From NCBI RefSeq assembly GCF_029968015.1, contig NZ_JASCIS010000037.1, positions 18,891-82,890 on the forward strand: a DNA stretch of 64,000 nt, in the 5' to 3' direction. The DNA is from Streptomyces luteolus. GTDB taxonomy: Bacteria > Actinomycetota > Actinomycetes > Streptomycetales > Streptomycetaceae. This document shows positions 32,553 through 41,797 of the stretch, piece by piece; position 1 is the stretch's first letter; each line of letters begins with the position of its first letter. Both the position numbers and the translations under genes were made by a program. The notes under the pieces are model-generated. The model ran no database searches. It saw only the letters and a program-made list of their open reading frames with translations, and was not told the DNA's origin.

Positions 32553-35077
32553 CGGTCACGACAAATGCTCCCTCCGGGGGCGGAGAGGCGGCTCCTCCGC
32601 CGGAGGACCTGGTCTCGCTGACCATCGACGGCGTCGACATCAGCGTCCCCAAGGGCACGCTCGTCATCCGCGCCGCCGAGCAGCTCGGCATCGAGATCCC
32701 GCGCTTCTGCGACCACCCGCTGCTCGACCCGGCCGGCGCCTGCCGCCAGTGCATCGTCGAGGTCGAGGGCCAGCGCAAGCCGATGGCGTCCTGCACCATC
32801 ACCTGCACCGACGGCATGGTCGTCAAGACGCAGCTGACGTCGCAGGTCGCGGAGAAGGCGCAGCAGGGAGTGATGGAGCTCCTGCTCATCAACCACCCCC
32901 TCGACTGCCCGGTCTGCGACAAGGGCGGCGAGTGCCCGCTGCAGAACCAGGCCGTCTCGCACGGCCAGGCCGACTCCCGCTTCGAGGGCAAGAAGCGTAC
33001 GTTCGAGAAGCCCGTTCCGATCTCCACGCAGGTGCTGCTCGACCGTGAGCGCTGCGTGCTGTGCGCGCGCTGCACCCGGTTCTCCAACCAGATCGCGGGC
33101 GACCCGATGATCGAGCTGCTCGAGCGGGGTGCGCTGCAGCAGGTCGGCACCGGCGAGGGCGACCCCTTCGAGTCGTACTTCTCCGGGAACACCATCCAGA
33201 TCTGCCCGGTGGGCGCGCTCACCTCGGCCGCGTACCGCTTCCGCTCCCGGCCCTTCGACCTGGTCTCGTCGCCGTCCGTCTGCGAGCACTGCTCCGGCGG
33301 CTGCGCGACCCGTACCGACCACCGGCGCGGCAAGGTCATGCGGCGCCTGGCGGCGGACGACCCCGAGGTCAACGAGGAGTGGATCTGCGACAAGGGCCGC
33401 TTCGGCTTCCGCTACGCGCAGCAGCGCGACCGGCTCGCCACCCCGCTCGTCCGCAACGAGGACGGCGTGCTCGAACCGGCCAGCTGGCCCGAGGCGTTGG
33501 AGGCGGCGGCCGAGGGGCTTTCGGCCGCACGCGCGCGTGCGGGTGTGCTCGCGGGCGGGCGGCTCACCGTCGAGGACGCGTACGCGTACAGCAAGTTCGC
33601 GCGGGTGGCGCTCGGCAGCAACGACATCGACTTCCGCGCGCGCGTGCACTCCTCGGAGGAGGCCGATTTCCTGGCGGCACGGGTCGCCGGACGCGGCCGG
33701 GACCTTGGGGGCACCTCCCGGACGGAGTCTGGGGGAGGGGAGGGCGTCACGTACACCGCCCTTGAGAAGGCGCCTTCGGTGCTGCTCGCCGGGATCGAGG
33801 CCGAGGAGGAGGCGCCCGGCGTCTTCCTGCGCCTGCGCAAGGCCTGGCGCAAGCACGGGCAGCAGACCTTCGCGCTCGCCCCGTACGCCACCCGCGGCCT
33901 GGAGAAGGCGGGCGGCACGCTGCTTCCCGCGGCGCCCGGTACCGAGACCGAGTGGCTGGACGCGCTGGCGTCCGGTGTCGGGCTCGGCGAGGACGGTGCG
34001 CGGGTCGCCGAGGCGCTGCGGGCCGAGGGCGCGGTGATCGTCGTCGGCGAGCGGCTGGCCGCCGTGGCCGGTGGCCTGACCGCGGCGGTGCGCGTGGCGA
34101 CCGCGACCGGCGCTCAGCTGGTGTGGATCCCGCGAAGGGCCGGTGAGCGCGGCGCCGTGGAGGTGGGCGCCCTGCCGACGCTGCTGCCCGGCGGCCGGCC
34201 CGCGACCGATCCACGCGCGCGTGACGAGGTCGCCGCGGTCTGGGGCGTGGGCGAACTGCCGCACCGCTACGGCCGCGACACCGGGCAGATGGTGGAGGCC
34301 GCGGCGAGCGGCGAGCTGCGCGCCCTGGTCGTCGCTGGTGTCGAGGTCGCGGACCTGCCGGACCCGGCACGCGCGCGTGCGGCGCTCGACGAGGCCTTCG
34401 TGGTCTCCCTCGAACTGCGGCCCGGCGAGGTCACCGAGCGGGCGGACGTCGTCCTTCCGGTCGCCGCCGCCGCCGAGAAGTCCGGCACGTTCCTCAACTG
34501 GGAGGGCCGGTCCCGGATGTTCGAGGCCGCCCTCAAGCCGGACCAGATGACCCGGCAGCTGCCGCCCACCGACGCGCGCGTGCTGCACATGCTGGCCGAC
34601 GCGATGGACGTCCACCTGGGCCTGCCGGACCAGCGCACCGTCCGCCGCGAGCTGGAGCGGCTCGGCGCCTGGGACGGCCCGCGCGCCACCGAACCCCTGG
34701 AGACCGCGGGGCAGTTGCCGCGTCCCGGCGCCGGTGAGGCCGTGCTCGCCGGGCACCGGCTGCTGCTCGACCGGGGCCGCCTGCAAGAGGGGGACGAGGC
34801 GCTCGCGGGCACCCGGCACGCGGCCCTGGCCCGGCTCTCCGCGGCCACCGCCGCCGAGGCGGGCGTCAAGGACGGCGACGTCCTCGCGGTCACAGGACCC
34901 GAAGGCGACGTACAACTCCCGCTGAAGGTCACGGAGATGCCCGACCGGGTGGTCTGGCTGCCGCTCAACTCGGTGGGCGGCGGCGTCACGTCGGACACCG
35001 GCGCGCGTCCCGGAGAACTGGTCCGCATCGGCCCGGCCGTGGCCGCCGCCTCGGAGGCCAAGGAGGTGCAGGCATGA
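32549..35077 (+). CDS. nuoG: NADH-quinone oxidoreductase subunit G
   Basis: 842-aa 75-kDa subunit. An N-terminal ferredoxin domain (Cys in F-C-D-H, A-C-R-Q-C) holds [2Fe-2S]; then H-x3-C type C-P-V-C-D-K-G-G-E-C-P-L-Q, C-V-L-C-A-R-C-T-R-F, and the extra C-E-H-C-S-G-G-C region near residue 247 hold [4Fe-4S] clusters. A molybdopterin-oxidoreductase-like domain follows, with no Mo-binding residue evident. Residues ~387-399 (G-G-T-S-R-T-E-S-G-G-G-E-G) are encoded by a hairpin-forming insertion. ATG overlaps the nuoF stop. Confidence 0.96.
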   Translation: MTVTTNAPSGGGEAAPPPEDLVSLTIDGVDISVPKGTLVIRAAEQLGIEIPRFCDHPLLDPAGACRQCIVEVEGQRKPMASCTITCTDGMVVKTQLTSQVAEKAQQGVMELLLINHPLDCPVCDKGGECPLQNQAVSHGQADSRFEGKKRTFEKPVPISTQVLLDRERCVLCARCTRFSNQIAGDPMIELLERGALQQVGTGEGDPFESYFSGNTIQICPVGALTSAAYRFRSRPFDLVSSPSVCEHCSGGCATRTDHRRGKVMRRLAADDPEVNEEWICDKGRFGFRYAQQRDRLATPLVRNEDGVLEPASWPEALEAAAEGLSAARARAGVLAGGRLTVEDAYAYSKFARVALGSNDIDFRARVHSSEEADFLAARVAGRGRDLGGTSRTESGGGEGVTYTALEKAPSVLLAGIEAEEEAPGVFLRLRKAWRKHGQQTFALAPYATRGLEKAGGTLLPAAPGTETEWLDALASGVGLGEDGARVAEALRAEGAVIVVGERLAAVAGGLTAAVRVATATGAQLVWIPRRAGERGAVEVGALPTLLPGGRPATDPRARDEVAAVWGVGELPHRYGRDTGQMVEAAASGELRALVVAGVEVADLPDPARARAALDEAFVVSLELRPGEVTERADVVLPVAAAAEKSGTFLNWEGRSRMFEAALKPDQMTRQLPPTDARVLHMLADAMDVHLGLPDQRTVRRELERLGAWDGPRATEPLETAGQLPRPGAGEAVLAGHRLLLDRGRLQEGDEALAGTRHAALARLSAATAAEAGVKDGDVLAVTGPEGDVQLPLKVTEMPDRVVWLPLNSVGGGVTSDTGARPGELVRIGPAVAAASEAKEVQA
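33709..33742 (+). repeat. in-frame hairpin-forming insertion inside nuoG
   Basis: GC-rich imperfect dyad: CCTCCCGGAC (33714-33723) against GTCTGGGGGAGG (33727-33738). It encodes a Gly/Ser/Thr linker and keeps the frame. Similar short dyads occur within Streptomyces genes in my recollection; not confirmed here. Confidence 0.5.
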
Positions 35078-36462
35078 ACCAGGCACTCGTCGAAGCGGCC
35101 GCCATGAGTCCGCTCGCCGCGGAAGACCTGTCCATGTTCGGGCGCGACCCCTGGTGGCTCGTCGCGATCAAGGCGGTGTTCTGCTTCGCGTTCCTGATGG
35201 TGACCGTGCTGTTCTCCATCGTGTGGGAGCGCAAGGTCGTCGCCTGGATGCAGCTGCGCGTCGGCCCCAACCGGCACGGCCCCTGGGGCATGCTCCAGTC
35301 CCTCGCTGACGGCATCAAACTGATGCTCAAGGAGGACGTGGTCGTCAAGCGCGCGGACAAGGTGGTGTACGTCCTCGCGCCGATCGTCGCCGCCATCCCG
35401 GCGTTCATGGCGATCGCGGTGATCCCCTTCGGGCCGGCCGACAACCAGGTCTCGATCTTCGGTCAGCGCACCACGATGCAGCTCACGGACCTGCCGATCG
35501 CGATGCTCTACATCCTCGCGGTCGCCTCCGTCGGCATCTACGGCATCGTCCTTGCGGGCTGGTCCTCCGGCTCGACGTACCCGCTGCTCGGCGGACTCCG
35601 CTCGTGCGCGCAGATGATCTCGTACGAGATCGCGATGGGCGCCGCGTTCGCCTCCGTCTTCCTCTACTCCGGCTCGATGTCGACCTCGGCGATCGTGGAG
35701 GCGCAGGGCGACCGGTGGTACATCCTGCTGCTGCCGGTGTCGTTCCTGCTGTACGTGGTCACGATGGTCGGCGAGACCAACCGCGCCCCGTTCGACATGC
35801 CGGAGTCCGAGGGCGACCTCGTCGGCGGCTTCAACACCGAGTACAGCTCCATCAAGTTCGCGCTGTTCATGCTCGCCGAGTACGTGAACATGGTGACGGT
35901 CTCGGCCGTCGCCACCACGCTGTTCCTCGGCGGCTGGCGCGCGCCCTGGCCGATCAGCACCTTCTGGGAGGGCGCCAACCAGGGCTGGTGGCCGATGCTC
36001 TGGTTCGTCCTCAAGGTCCAGTTGCTGCTGTTCTTCTTCATCTGGCTGCGCGGCACCCTGCCCCGCGTCCGCTACGACCAGCTGATGAAGCTCGGCTGGA
36101 AGGTGCTCATCCCGGTCTCGGTGGCCTGGCTGATGCTCGTGGCGACCGTACGCACGCTGCGGAACGAGAACGTCGCGTTCACCGGGATCGTGCTGTACGT
36201 CGGCGGCGGCGTCCTGGCCGTGCTGCTGATCTCCTTCGTCGTCGACATCTTCCGCGACAAGCGGGAGAAGGCCGAGGCGCGGGCCGAACCGCCCGAGCAG
36301 GAGCCCGCGTTCGATCCGATGGCCGGCGGCTATCCCGTGCCGCCGCTTCCGGGACAGACCCTGCCGCCCGTGCCGCGCCGACGCTCGCGCCAGGAGCGGG
36401 AGTTGATTGTCAGTGGCGGCGTCGATACTGCAAGTGACGGAAAGGAGGCTGACGGTGTCTGA
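35074..36462 (+). CDS. nuoH: NADH-quinone oxidoreductase subunit H
   Basis: 462-aa membrane subunit with about eight helices; it forms the quinone-access channel with NuoB/D. E-R-K-V-V-A-W-M-Q-L-R-V-G-P-N-R-H-G and E-T-N-R-A-P-F-D-M-P-E-S-E are its signatures, and R-G-T-L-P-R-V-R-Y-D-Q-L is at the end of the core. About 75 residues of Pro/Arg/Glu-rich tail follow the last helix; E. coli NuoH is ~325 aa. The ATG overlaps the nuoG stop by four bases (ATGA). Confidence 0.97.
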   Translation: MNQALVEAAAMSPLAAEDLSMFGRDPWWLVAIKAVFCFAFLMVTVLFSIVWERKVVAWMQLRVGPNRHGPWGMLQSLADGIKLMLKEDVVVKRADKVVYVLAPIVAAIPAFMAIAVIPFGPADNQVSIFGQRTTMQLTDLPIAMLYILAVASVGIYGIVLAGWSSGSTYPLLGGLRSCAQMISYEIAMGAAFASVFLYSGSMSTSAIVEAQGDRWYILLLPVSFLLYVVTMVGETNRAPFDMPESEGDLVGGFNTEYSSIKFALFMLAEYVNMVTVSAVATTLFLGGWRAPWPISTFWEGANQGWWPMLWFVLKVQLLLFFFIWLRGTLPRVRYDQLMKLGWKVLIPVSVAWLMLVATVRTLRNENVAFTGIVLYVGGGVLAVLLISFVVDIFRDKREKAEARAEPPEQEPAFDPMAGGYPVPPLPGQTLPPVPRRRSRQERELIVSGGVDTASDGKEADGV

Positions 36463-37159
36463 GATCTCCAGGAACGACCATTCCGAGAAGTCCCCCGCCG
36501 CGTCCGGCGAGCCCGCCGGGTCGGGCGAGGGCAAGGACACGGCACAGGGGTTCCACAACCCCGTGGCCGGCTTCGGCGTGACCTTCAAGGCCATGTTCAA
36601 GAAGCGGCTGACCGAGCAGTACCCGGAGCAGAAGAAGGTCACAGCCCCGCGCTTCCACGGCCGTCACCAGCTCAACCGGCACCCGGACGGCCTGGAGAAG
36701 TGCGTCGGCTGCGAACTGTGCGCCTGGGCCTGCCCGGCGGACGCGATCTACGTCGAGGGCGCGGACAACACCGACGAGGAGCGCTACTCCCCGGGCGAGC
36801 GGTACGGGCGGGTGTACCAGATCAACTACGCCCGCTGCATCCTGTGCGGCCTGTGCATCGAGGCGTGCCCCACGCGCGCGTTGACGATGACGAACGATTT
36901 CGAGCTGGCCGACTCCAGCCGCGAGAAGCTCATCTTCACCAAGGAGCAGCTGCTCGCCGGCCTGGAGGAGGGCATGGTCGACAGCCCGCACGCGATCTAC
37001 CCGGGCATGGACGAGCAGGACTACTACCGCGGCCTGGTCACCGAGGCGGCCCCCGGCACCGAGCCCCAGGTCGCCCACTCCAAGGGCGAGGTGGTGCAGG
37101 AGGCGGAGTCGACCTTCGGGCCCGAGGAGCCGGCGTCGAAGAAGGTGATCGGCCGATGA
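36455..37159 (+). CDS. nuoI: NADH-quinone oxidoreductase subunit I
   Basis: 234-aa ferredoxin-like subunit with two [4Fe-4S] clusters (N6a/N6b): C83-V-G-C-E-L-C-A-W-A-C93-P and C128-I-L-C-G-L-C-I-E-A-C138-P. It carries electrons from NuoG to NuoB. GTG 36455 follows AAGGAGG by 8 bases and overlaps the end of nuoH; ATG 36407 upstream is inside nuoH. The C-terminal ~40 residues are Glu/Pro-rich. Confidence 0.96.
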   Translation: MSEISRNDHSEKSPAASGEPAGSGEGKDTAQGFHNPVAGFGVTFKAMFKKRLTEQYPEQKKVTAPRFHGRHQLNRHPDGLEKCVGCELCAWACPADAIYVEGADNTDEERYSPGERYGRVYQINYARCILCGLCIEACPTRALTMTNDFELADSSREKLIFTKEQLLAGLEEGMVDSPHAIYPGMDEQDYYRGLVTEAAPGTEPQVAHSKGEVVQEAESTFGPEEPASKKVIGR

Positions 37160-38010
37160 GCACGCTCGCCGCCTACGCCACCTCCTCCGGCGAGGCCCTC
37201 CAGTTCTGGGTCCTCGGCACTGTCGCGGTGATCGGCGCCCTGGCCACCGTCTTCATGAAGAAGGCCGTGCACAGCGCGCTCTGCCTGGCCGGCACCATGA
37301 TCATTCTGGCGGTCTTCTATCTCGCCAACGGCGCCTATTTCCTGGGCATCGTGCAGGTCGTCGTCTATACCGGCGCGATCATGATGCTGTTCCTCTTCGT
37401 CGTCATGCTGGTCGGTGTCACGGCCGCGGACTCCCTGAAGGAGACCATCAAGGGCCAGCGCTGGCTGGCGGCCCTGTGCGGCCTCGGCTTCGCGGTCCTC
37501 CTGGTCGGCGGCATCGGGAACGCCTCCCTGAAGGAGTTCAACGGCCTGGCCCAGGCCAACTCCGCGGGGAACACCGAGGGGTTGGCCGCCCTGATCTTCA
37601 CGAAGTACGTCTTCGCGTTCGAGATCACCGGCGCCCTGCTCATCACGGCCGCGGTCGGCGCCATGGTGCTCACGCACCGCGAGCGCACCGAGCGCGCCAA
37701 GACCCAGCGCGAGCTGGCCGAGGAGCGGGTCCGCGAGGGCAAGCACCTCCCGCCGCTGCCCGCCCCCGGTGTCTACGCCCGGCACAACGCCGTGGACATC
37801 GCGGGCCTGCTGCCCGACGGCACCCCGTCGGAGCTCACGGTCAACAAGACGCTGCGCGACCGCGGCCAGATCCGTGACGTGTCCAGCGAGGCCCTGAACG
37901 ACCTGAAGGCCCTGGAGCAGCGCTCCGACGAGCGGCTCGGCAGGAGCGGCGACGCCGCGTCGTCGACCGACGACGCGGCCTCGGGCGACAAGAAGGAGGC
38001 CGCGAAGTGA
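37156..38010 (+). CDS. nuoJ: NADH-quinone oxidoreductase subunit J
   Basis: 284-aa membrane subunit with five predicted helices in the first ~175 residues; G-I-V-Q-V-V-V-Y-T-G-A-I-M-M-L-F-L-F is the conserved pi-bulge helix linked to proton pumping. The ~110-residue C-terminal cytoplasmic tail (R-T-E-R-A-K-T-Q-R-E... D-A-A-S-S-T-D-D) is longer than in E. coli (184 aa). ATG overlaps the nuoI stop by four bases. Confidence 0.96.
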   Translation: MSTLAAYATSSGEALQFWVLGTVAVIGALATVFMKKAVHSALCLAGTMIILAVFYLANGAYFLGIVQVVVYTGAIMMLFLFVVMLVGVTAADSLKETIKGQRWLAALCGLGFAVLLVGGIGNASLKEFNGLAQANSAGNTEGLAALIFTKYVFAFEITGALLITAAVGAMVLTHRERTERAKTQRELAEERVREGKHLPPLPAPGVYARHNAVDIAGLLPDGTPSELTVNKTLRDRGQIRDVSSEALNDLKALEQRSDERLGRSGDAASSTDDAASGDKKEAAK

Positions 38011-38306
38011 GTCCCGTCAACTACCTCTACCTCGCGGCCCTGTTGTTCGCGATCGGCTCCACAGGCGTGCTGATCAGGCGGAACGCCATCGTGGTGTTCA
38101 TGTGCATCGAGCTGATGCTCAACGCCTGCAACCTCGCGCTCGTGACCTTCTCCCGGATGCACGGCAACCTCGACGGCCAGATCATCGCGTTCTTCACGAT
38201 GGTCGTCGCCGCCGCCGAGGTCGTGGTCGGGCTCGCGATCATCGTGTCCCTGTTCCGGTCCCGCCACTCGGCCTCGGTCGACGACGCCAGCCTGATGAAG
38301 CTCTGA
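38007..38306 (+). CDS. nuoK: NADH-quinone oxidoreductase subunit K
   Basis: 99-aa three-helix subunit related to MrpC antiporter proteins. The two buried glutamates of the proton path are in C-I-E-L-M-L-N (helix 2) and A-A-A-E-V-V-V-G-L (helix 3). GTG start overlaps the nuoJ stop (GTGA). Length equals that of other bacteria. Confidence 0.97.
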   Translation: MSPVNYLYLAALLFAIGSTGVLIRRNAIVVFMCIELMLNACNLALVTFSRMHGNLDGQIIAFFTMVVAAAEVVVGLAIIVSLFRSRHSASVDDASLMKL

Positions 38307-38321
38307 GGGGCAGGAAGAATC

Positions 38322-40220
38322 GTGGAGAACCTGATTGCGCTGCTCGTCGCGGCGCCACTGCTCGGAGCGGCCGTACTGCTGTGCGGCGGGCGGCGGTTGG
38401 ACCGCAGCGGCCACTGGATCGGCACGCTGCTCGCGGTCGCCTCCTTCGCCGTCGGTGTGCTGCTCTTCGCCGACATGCTCGGCAAGGACGCGGAGCACCG
38501 CGCTCTGCACCAGTCGCTGTTCAGCTGGATCCCGGTCGAGGGGTTCCAGGCGGACGTCGCCTTCCAGCTGGACCAGCTGTCGATGACATTCGTGCTCCTG
38601 ATCACCGGCGTGGGCTCCCTGATCCACGTCTACTCCATCGGGTACATGGAGCACGACGAGCGCAGGCGCCGCTTCTTCGGCTATCTGAACCTGTTCCTCG
38701 CGGCGATGCTGCTCCTCGTCATCGCCGACAACTACCTGCTGCTTTACGTGGGTTGGGAGGGCGTCGGTCTGGCGTCGTACCTGCTCATCGGCTTCTGGCA
38801 GCACAAGCCCAGCGCGGCCACGGCCGCCAAGAAGGCCTTCCTGGTCAACCGCGTCGGCGACATGGGCCTGTCCATCGCGATCATGCTGATGTTCACGACG
38901 TTCGGCACGTTCGCCTTCGGCCCGGTCCTGGAGTCGACCGGCGAGACGTCCGAGGGCATGCTCACCGCGATCGGCCTGCTGCTGCTGCTCGCCGCGTGCG
39001 GCAAGTCGGCCCAGGTCCCGCTGCAGTCCTGGCTGGGTGACGCGATGGAGGGCCCGACCCCGGTCTCGGCCCTGATCCACGCGGCCACGATGGTGACGGC
39101 GGGCGTGTACCTCATCACCCGGTCGGGGGCGATCTTCAACGCCGCCCCGGACGCGCAGTTGGCGGTCGTGATCGTCGGTGCGGTCACGCTTCTCTTCGGT
39201 GCGATCGTCGGTTGCGCGAAGGACGACATCAAGAAGGCCCTCGCCGGTTCGACGATGTCGCAGATCGGCTACATGATCCTGGCGGCGGGCCTCGGCCCCA
39301 TCGGGTACGCCTTCGCGATCATGCACCTGGTGACGCACGGCTTCTTCAAGGCCGGGCTCTTCCTCGGCGCCGGCTCGGTCATGCACGGCATGAACGACGA
39401 GGTCGACATGCGCAAGTACGGCGGCCTCCGCAAGTACATGCCGGTCACGTTCGTGACGTTCGGGCTCGGCTACCTCGCGATCATCGGCTTCCCCGGCCTG
39501 TCCGGCTTCTGGTCCAAGGACAAGATCATCGAGGCGGCGTTCGCGTACGACGACGGGATCCGCGGCTGGATCTTCGGCGGCGTCGCCCTCCTGGGCGCGG
39601 GCATCACGGCCTTCTACATGACGCGCGTGATGATCATGACGTTCTTCGGCGAGAAGCGCTGGCAGCCCGACGAGAGCGGCAACGAGCCGCATCCGCACGA
39701 GTCGCCCAAGTCGATGACGATCCCGATGATCGTCCTCGCCTTCGGCTCGGTCTTCGCGGGCGGGCTCTTCTCGCTCAACGAGTCGTTCGTGAAGTGGCTC
39801 GAGCCGGTCACGCAGTTCGAGCACCCGCACCCGGTGATCAGCGTCCCGGCGATCACGGCCTCCACGGTCGTGGTGCTGCTGCTCGGCGCCGCCCTGGCGT
39901 ACGTGATGTACGGCCGCAAGCCGGTCCCGGTCACCGCGCCGCGCGGCTCGCTGCTCACCCGGGCGGCCCGCCGCGACCTGCTGCAGGACGACCTCAACCA
40001 TGTGGTCCTGGTCCGTGGCGGCGAGCACCTCACGCGCTCCCTGGTGTACGTCGACCACACGATGGTCGACGGCGTCGTCAACGGCACGGCGGCGGGCTTC
40101 GGCGGACTCTCCGGCCGGATGCGCAAGATGCAGAACGGCTTCGCCCGTTCCTACGCGGTCTCGATGTTCGGCGGTACGGCGATCCTCATCGCCGCGACCC
40201 TGCTGATGAGGGCGGTCTGA
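38322..40220 (+). CDS. nuoL: NADH-quinone oxidoreductase subunit L
   Basis: 632-aa antiporter-like proton-pumping subunit at the far end of the membrane arm, with a lateral amphipathic helix at the C-terminus. W-E-G-V-G-L-A-S-Y-L-L-I-G-F-W contains the key Glu of helix 5; Q-V-P-L-Q-S-W-L-G-D-A-M-E-G-P-T-P-V-S-A-L-I-H-A-A (split) is the signature around helices 7-8, with Lys/His of the proton channel. GTG start with GGGGCAGGA upstream, 15 bp after nuoK. Confidence 0.97.
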   Translation: MENLIALLVAAPLLGAAVLLCGGRRLDRSGHWIGTLLAVASFAVGVLLFADMLGKDAEHRALHQSLFSWIPVEGFQADVAFQLDQLSMTFVLLITGVGSLIHVYSIGYMEHDERRRRFFGYLNLFLAAMLLLVIADNYLLLYVGWEGVGLASYLLIGFWQHKPSAATAAKKAFLVNRVGDMGLSIAIMLMFTTFGTFAFGPVLESTGETSEGMLTAIGLLLLLAACGKSAQVPLQSWLGDAMEGPTPVSALIHAATMVTAGVYLITRSGAIFNAAPDAQLAVVIVGAVTLLFGAIVGCAKDDIKKALAGSTMSQIGYMILAAGLGPIGYAFAIMHLVTHGFFKAGLFLGAGSVMHGMNDEVDMRKYGGLRKYMPVTFVTFGLGYLAIIGFPGLSGFWSKDKIIEAAFAYDDGIRGWIFGGVALLGAGITAFYMTRVMIMTFFGEKRWQPDESGNEPHPHESPKSMTIPMIVLAFGSVFAGGLFSLNESFVKWLEPVTQFEHPHPVISVPAITASTVVVLLLGAALAYVMYGRKPVPVTAPRGSLLTRAARRDLLQDDLNHVVLVRGGEHLTRSLVYVDHTMVDGVVNGTAAGFGGLSGRMRKMQNGFARSYAVSMFGGTAILIAATLLMRAV

Positions 40221-40225
40221 TCACG

Positions 40226-41797
40226 ATGTCCTTTCCTCTGCTGACAGCGACGGCCGCGGTGCCGGCGATCGGTGCGATCGTCACCGCCGCCGTGCCCGCC
40301 GCCCGGCGCACGGCCGCCAAGTGGCTGGCGCTGTTCTTCTCGCTCGCCACCCTCGTCCTCGCGATCGTGATCGGCGTGCGCTTCGCGCCCGGCGGCGAGC
40401 GCTACCAACTCACCGAGTCGCACGCGTGGATCGCGGACTTCGGCGTACGGTACGAACTCGGGGTCGACGGCATCGGCGTCGCCCTGATCGGCCTGACGGC
40501 CCTGCTGATCCCGTTCGTGATCCTCGCGGGCTGGCACGACGCCGACCCGGAGGAGACCGGGAGCAAGCGCTGGCGGCCCACGCAGGGCTTCTTCGCGCTG
40601 ATCCTGATGGTCGAGGCGATGGTGATCCTCTCCTTCGAGGCCACCGACGTCTTCCTCTTCTACATCCTCTTCGAAGCCATGCTCATCCCGATGTACTTCC
40701 TCATCGGCGGCTTCGGGGACCGTGCGCACGCGGGCAGCGACGAGAAGGCCGCCACCCAACGCAGTTACGCGGCAGTGAAGTTCCTGCTCTACAACCTGGC
40801 CGGCGGCCTGATCATGCTGGCCGCGGTCATCGGCCTCTATGTGGTCGCGGGGAACTTCTCGCTCCAGGAGATCGCGGCCGCCCGCGCGAGCGGCGAGCTG
40901 GAGATGGCGACCAACACCGAGCGGCTGCTCTTCCTCGGCTTCTTCTTCGCGTTCGCGGTGAAGGCGCCGCTGTGGCCGTTGCACACCTGGCTGCCCAACG
41001 CCATGGGTGAGGCCACCGCCCCGGTCGCCGTTCTGATCACGGCCGTCGTCGACAAGGTCGGCACGTTCGCGATGCTCCGCTTCTGCCTCCAGCTGTTCCC
41101 GGAGGCCTCGAAGTGGGCGACGCCGGTGATCCTGGTGCTCGCGCTGATCTCGATCGTCTACGGCGCGCTGCTCGCCGTCGGCCAGCGCGACATCAAGCGC
41201 CTGGTGGCGTACGCGTCGATCTCGCACTTCGGCTTCATCATCATGGGCATCTTCGCGATGACCTCGCAGGGCCAGAGCGGCGCGACGCTCTACATGATCA
41301 ACCACGGCATCTCCACCGCCGCCTTGATGCTGGTCGCCGGCTTCCTGATCTCCCGGCGCGGCTCGCGGCTCATCGCGGACTACGGCGGGGTGCAGAAGGT
41401 GGCGCCGGTGCTCGCCGGGACGTTCCTGGTGGGCTCCCTCGCCACGCTCTCGCTGCCCGGGCTCGCGCCCTTCGTGAGTGAATTCCTGGTCCTGGTCGGC
41501 ACGTTCACGCGCTATCCCGTGGTCGGCATCATCGCCACCTTCGGCATCGTGCTCGCCGCGCTCTACACCCTCGTCCTCTACCAGCGGACGATGACGGGCC
41601 CGGTCAAGGTCGAAGTCGCCAGGATGCCGGACCTGCGGGTGCGTGAACTCGTCGTCGTCGCACCGCTGATCGCCCTGCTGATCTTCCTCGGTGTCTATCC
41701 GAAGCCGGTCACCGAGCTGGTGAACCCGGCGGTCGGCCACACCTTGTCCGACGTACAGAAGAAGGACCCCAAGCCCGAGGTGGAGGCGGCCAAGTGA
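40226..41797 (+). CDS. nuoM: NADH-quinone oxidoreductase subunit M
   Basis: 523-aa antiporter-like proton pump, ~14 helices. F-Y-I-L-F-E-A-M-L-I-P-M-Y-F-L-I-G carries the conserved helix-5 Glu; K-A-P-L-W-P-L-H-T-W-L-P-N-A-M-G-E-A-T-A-P carries the channel Lys/His region; D-I-K-R-L-V-A-Y-A-S-I-S-H is the next motif. ATG 40226 is 5 bp after nuoL; its stop overlaps the nuoN GTG. Confidence 0.97.
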   Translation: MSFPLLTATAAVPAIGAIVTAAVPAARRTAAKWLALFFSLATLVLAIVIGVRFAPGGERYQLTESHAWIADFGVRYELGVDGIGVALIGLTALLIPFVILAGWHDADPEETGSKRWRPTQGFFALILMVEAMVILSFEATDVFLFYILFEAMLIPMYFLIGGFGDRAHAGSDEKAATQRSYAAVKFLLYNLAGGLIMLAAVIGLYVVAGNFSLQEIAAARASGELEMATNTERLLFLGFFFAFAVKAPLWPLHTWLPNAMGEATAPVAVLITAVVDKVGTFAMLRFCLQLFPEASKWATPVILVLALISIVYGALLAVGQRDIKRLVAYASISHFGFIIMGIFAMTSQGQSGATLYMINHGISTAALMLVAGFLISRRGSRLIADYGGVQKVAPVLAGTFLVGSLATLSLPGLAPFVSEFLVLVGTFTRYPVVGIIATFGIVLAALYTLVLYQRTMTGPVKVEVARMPDLRVRELVVVAPLIALLIFLGVYPKPVTELVNPAVGHTLSDVQKKDPKPEVEAAK

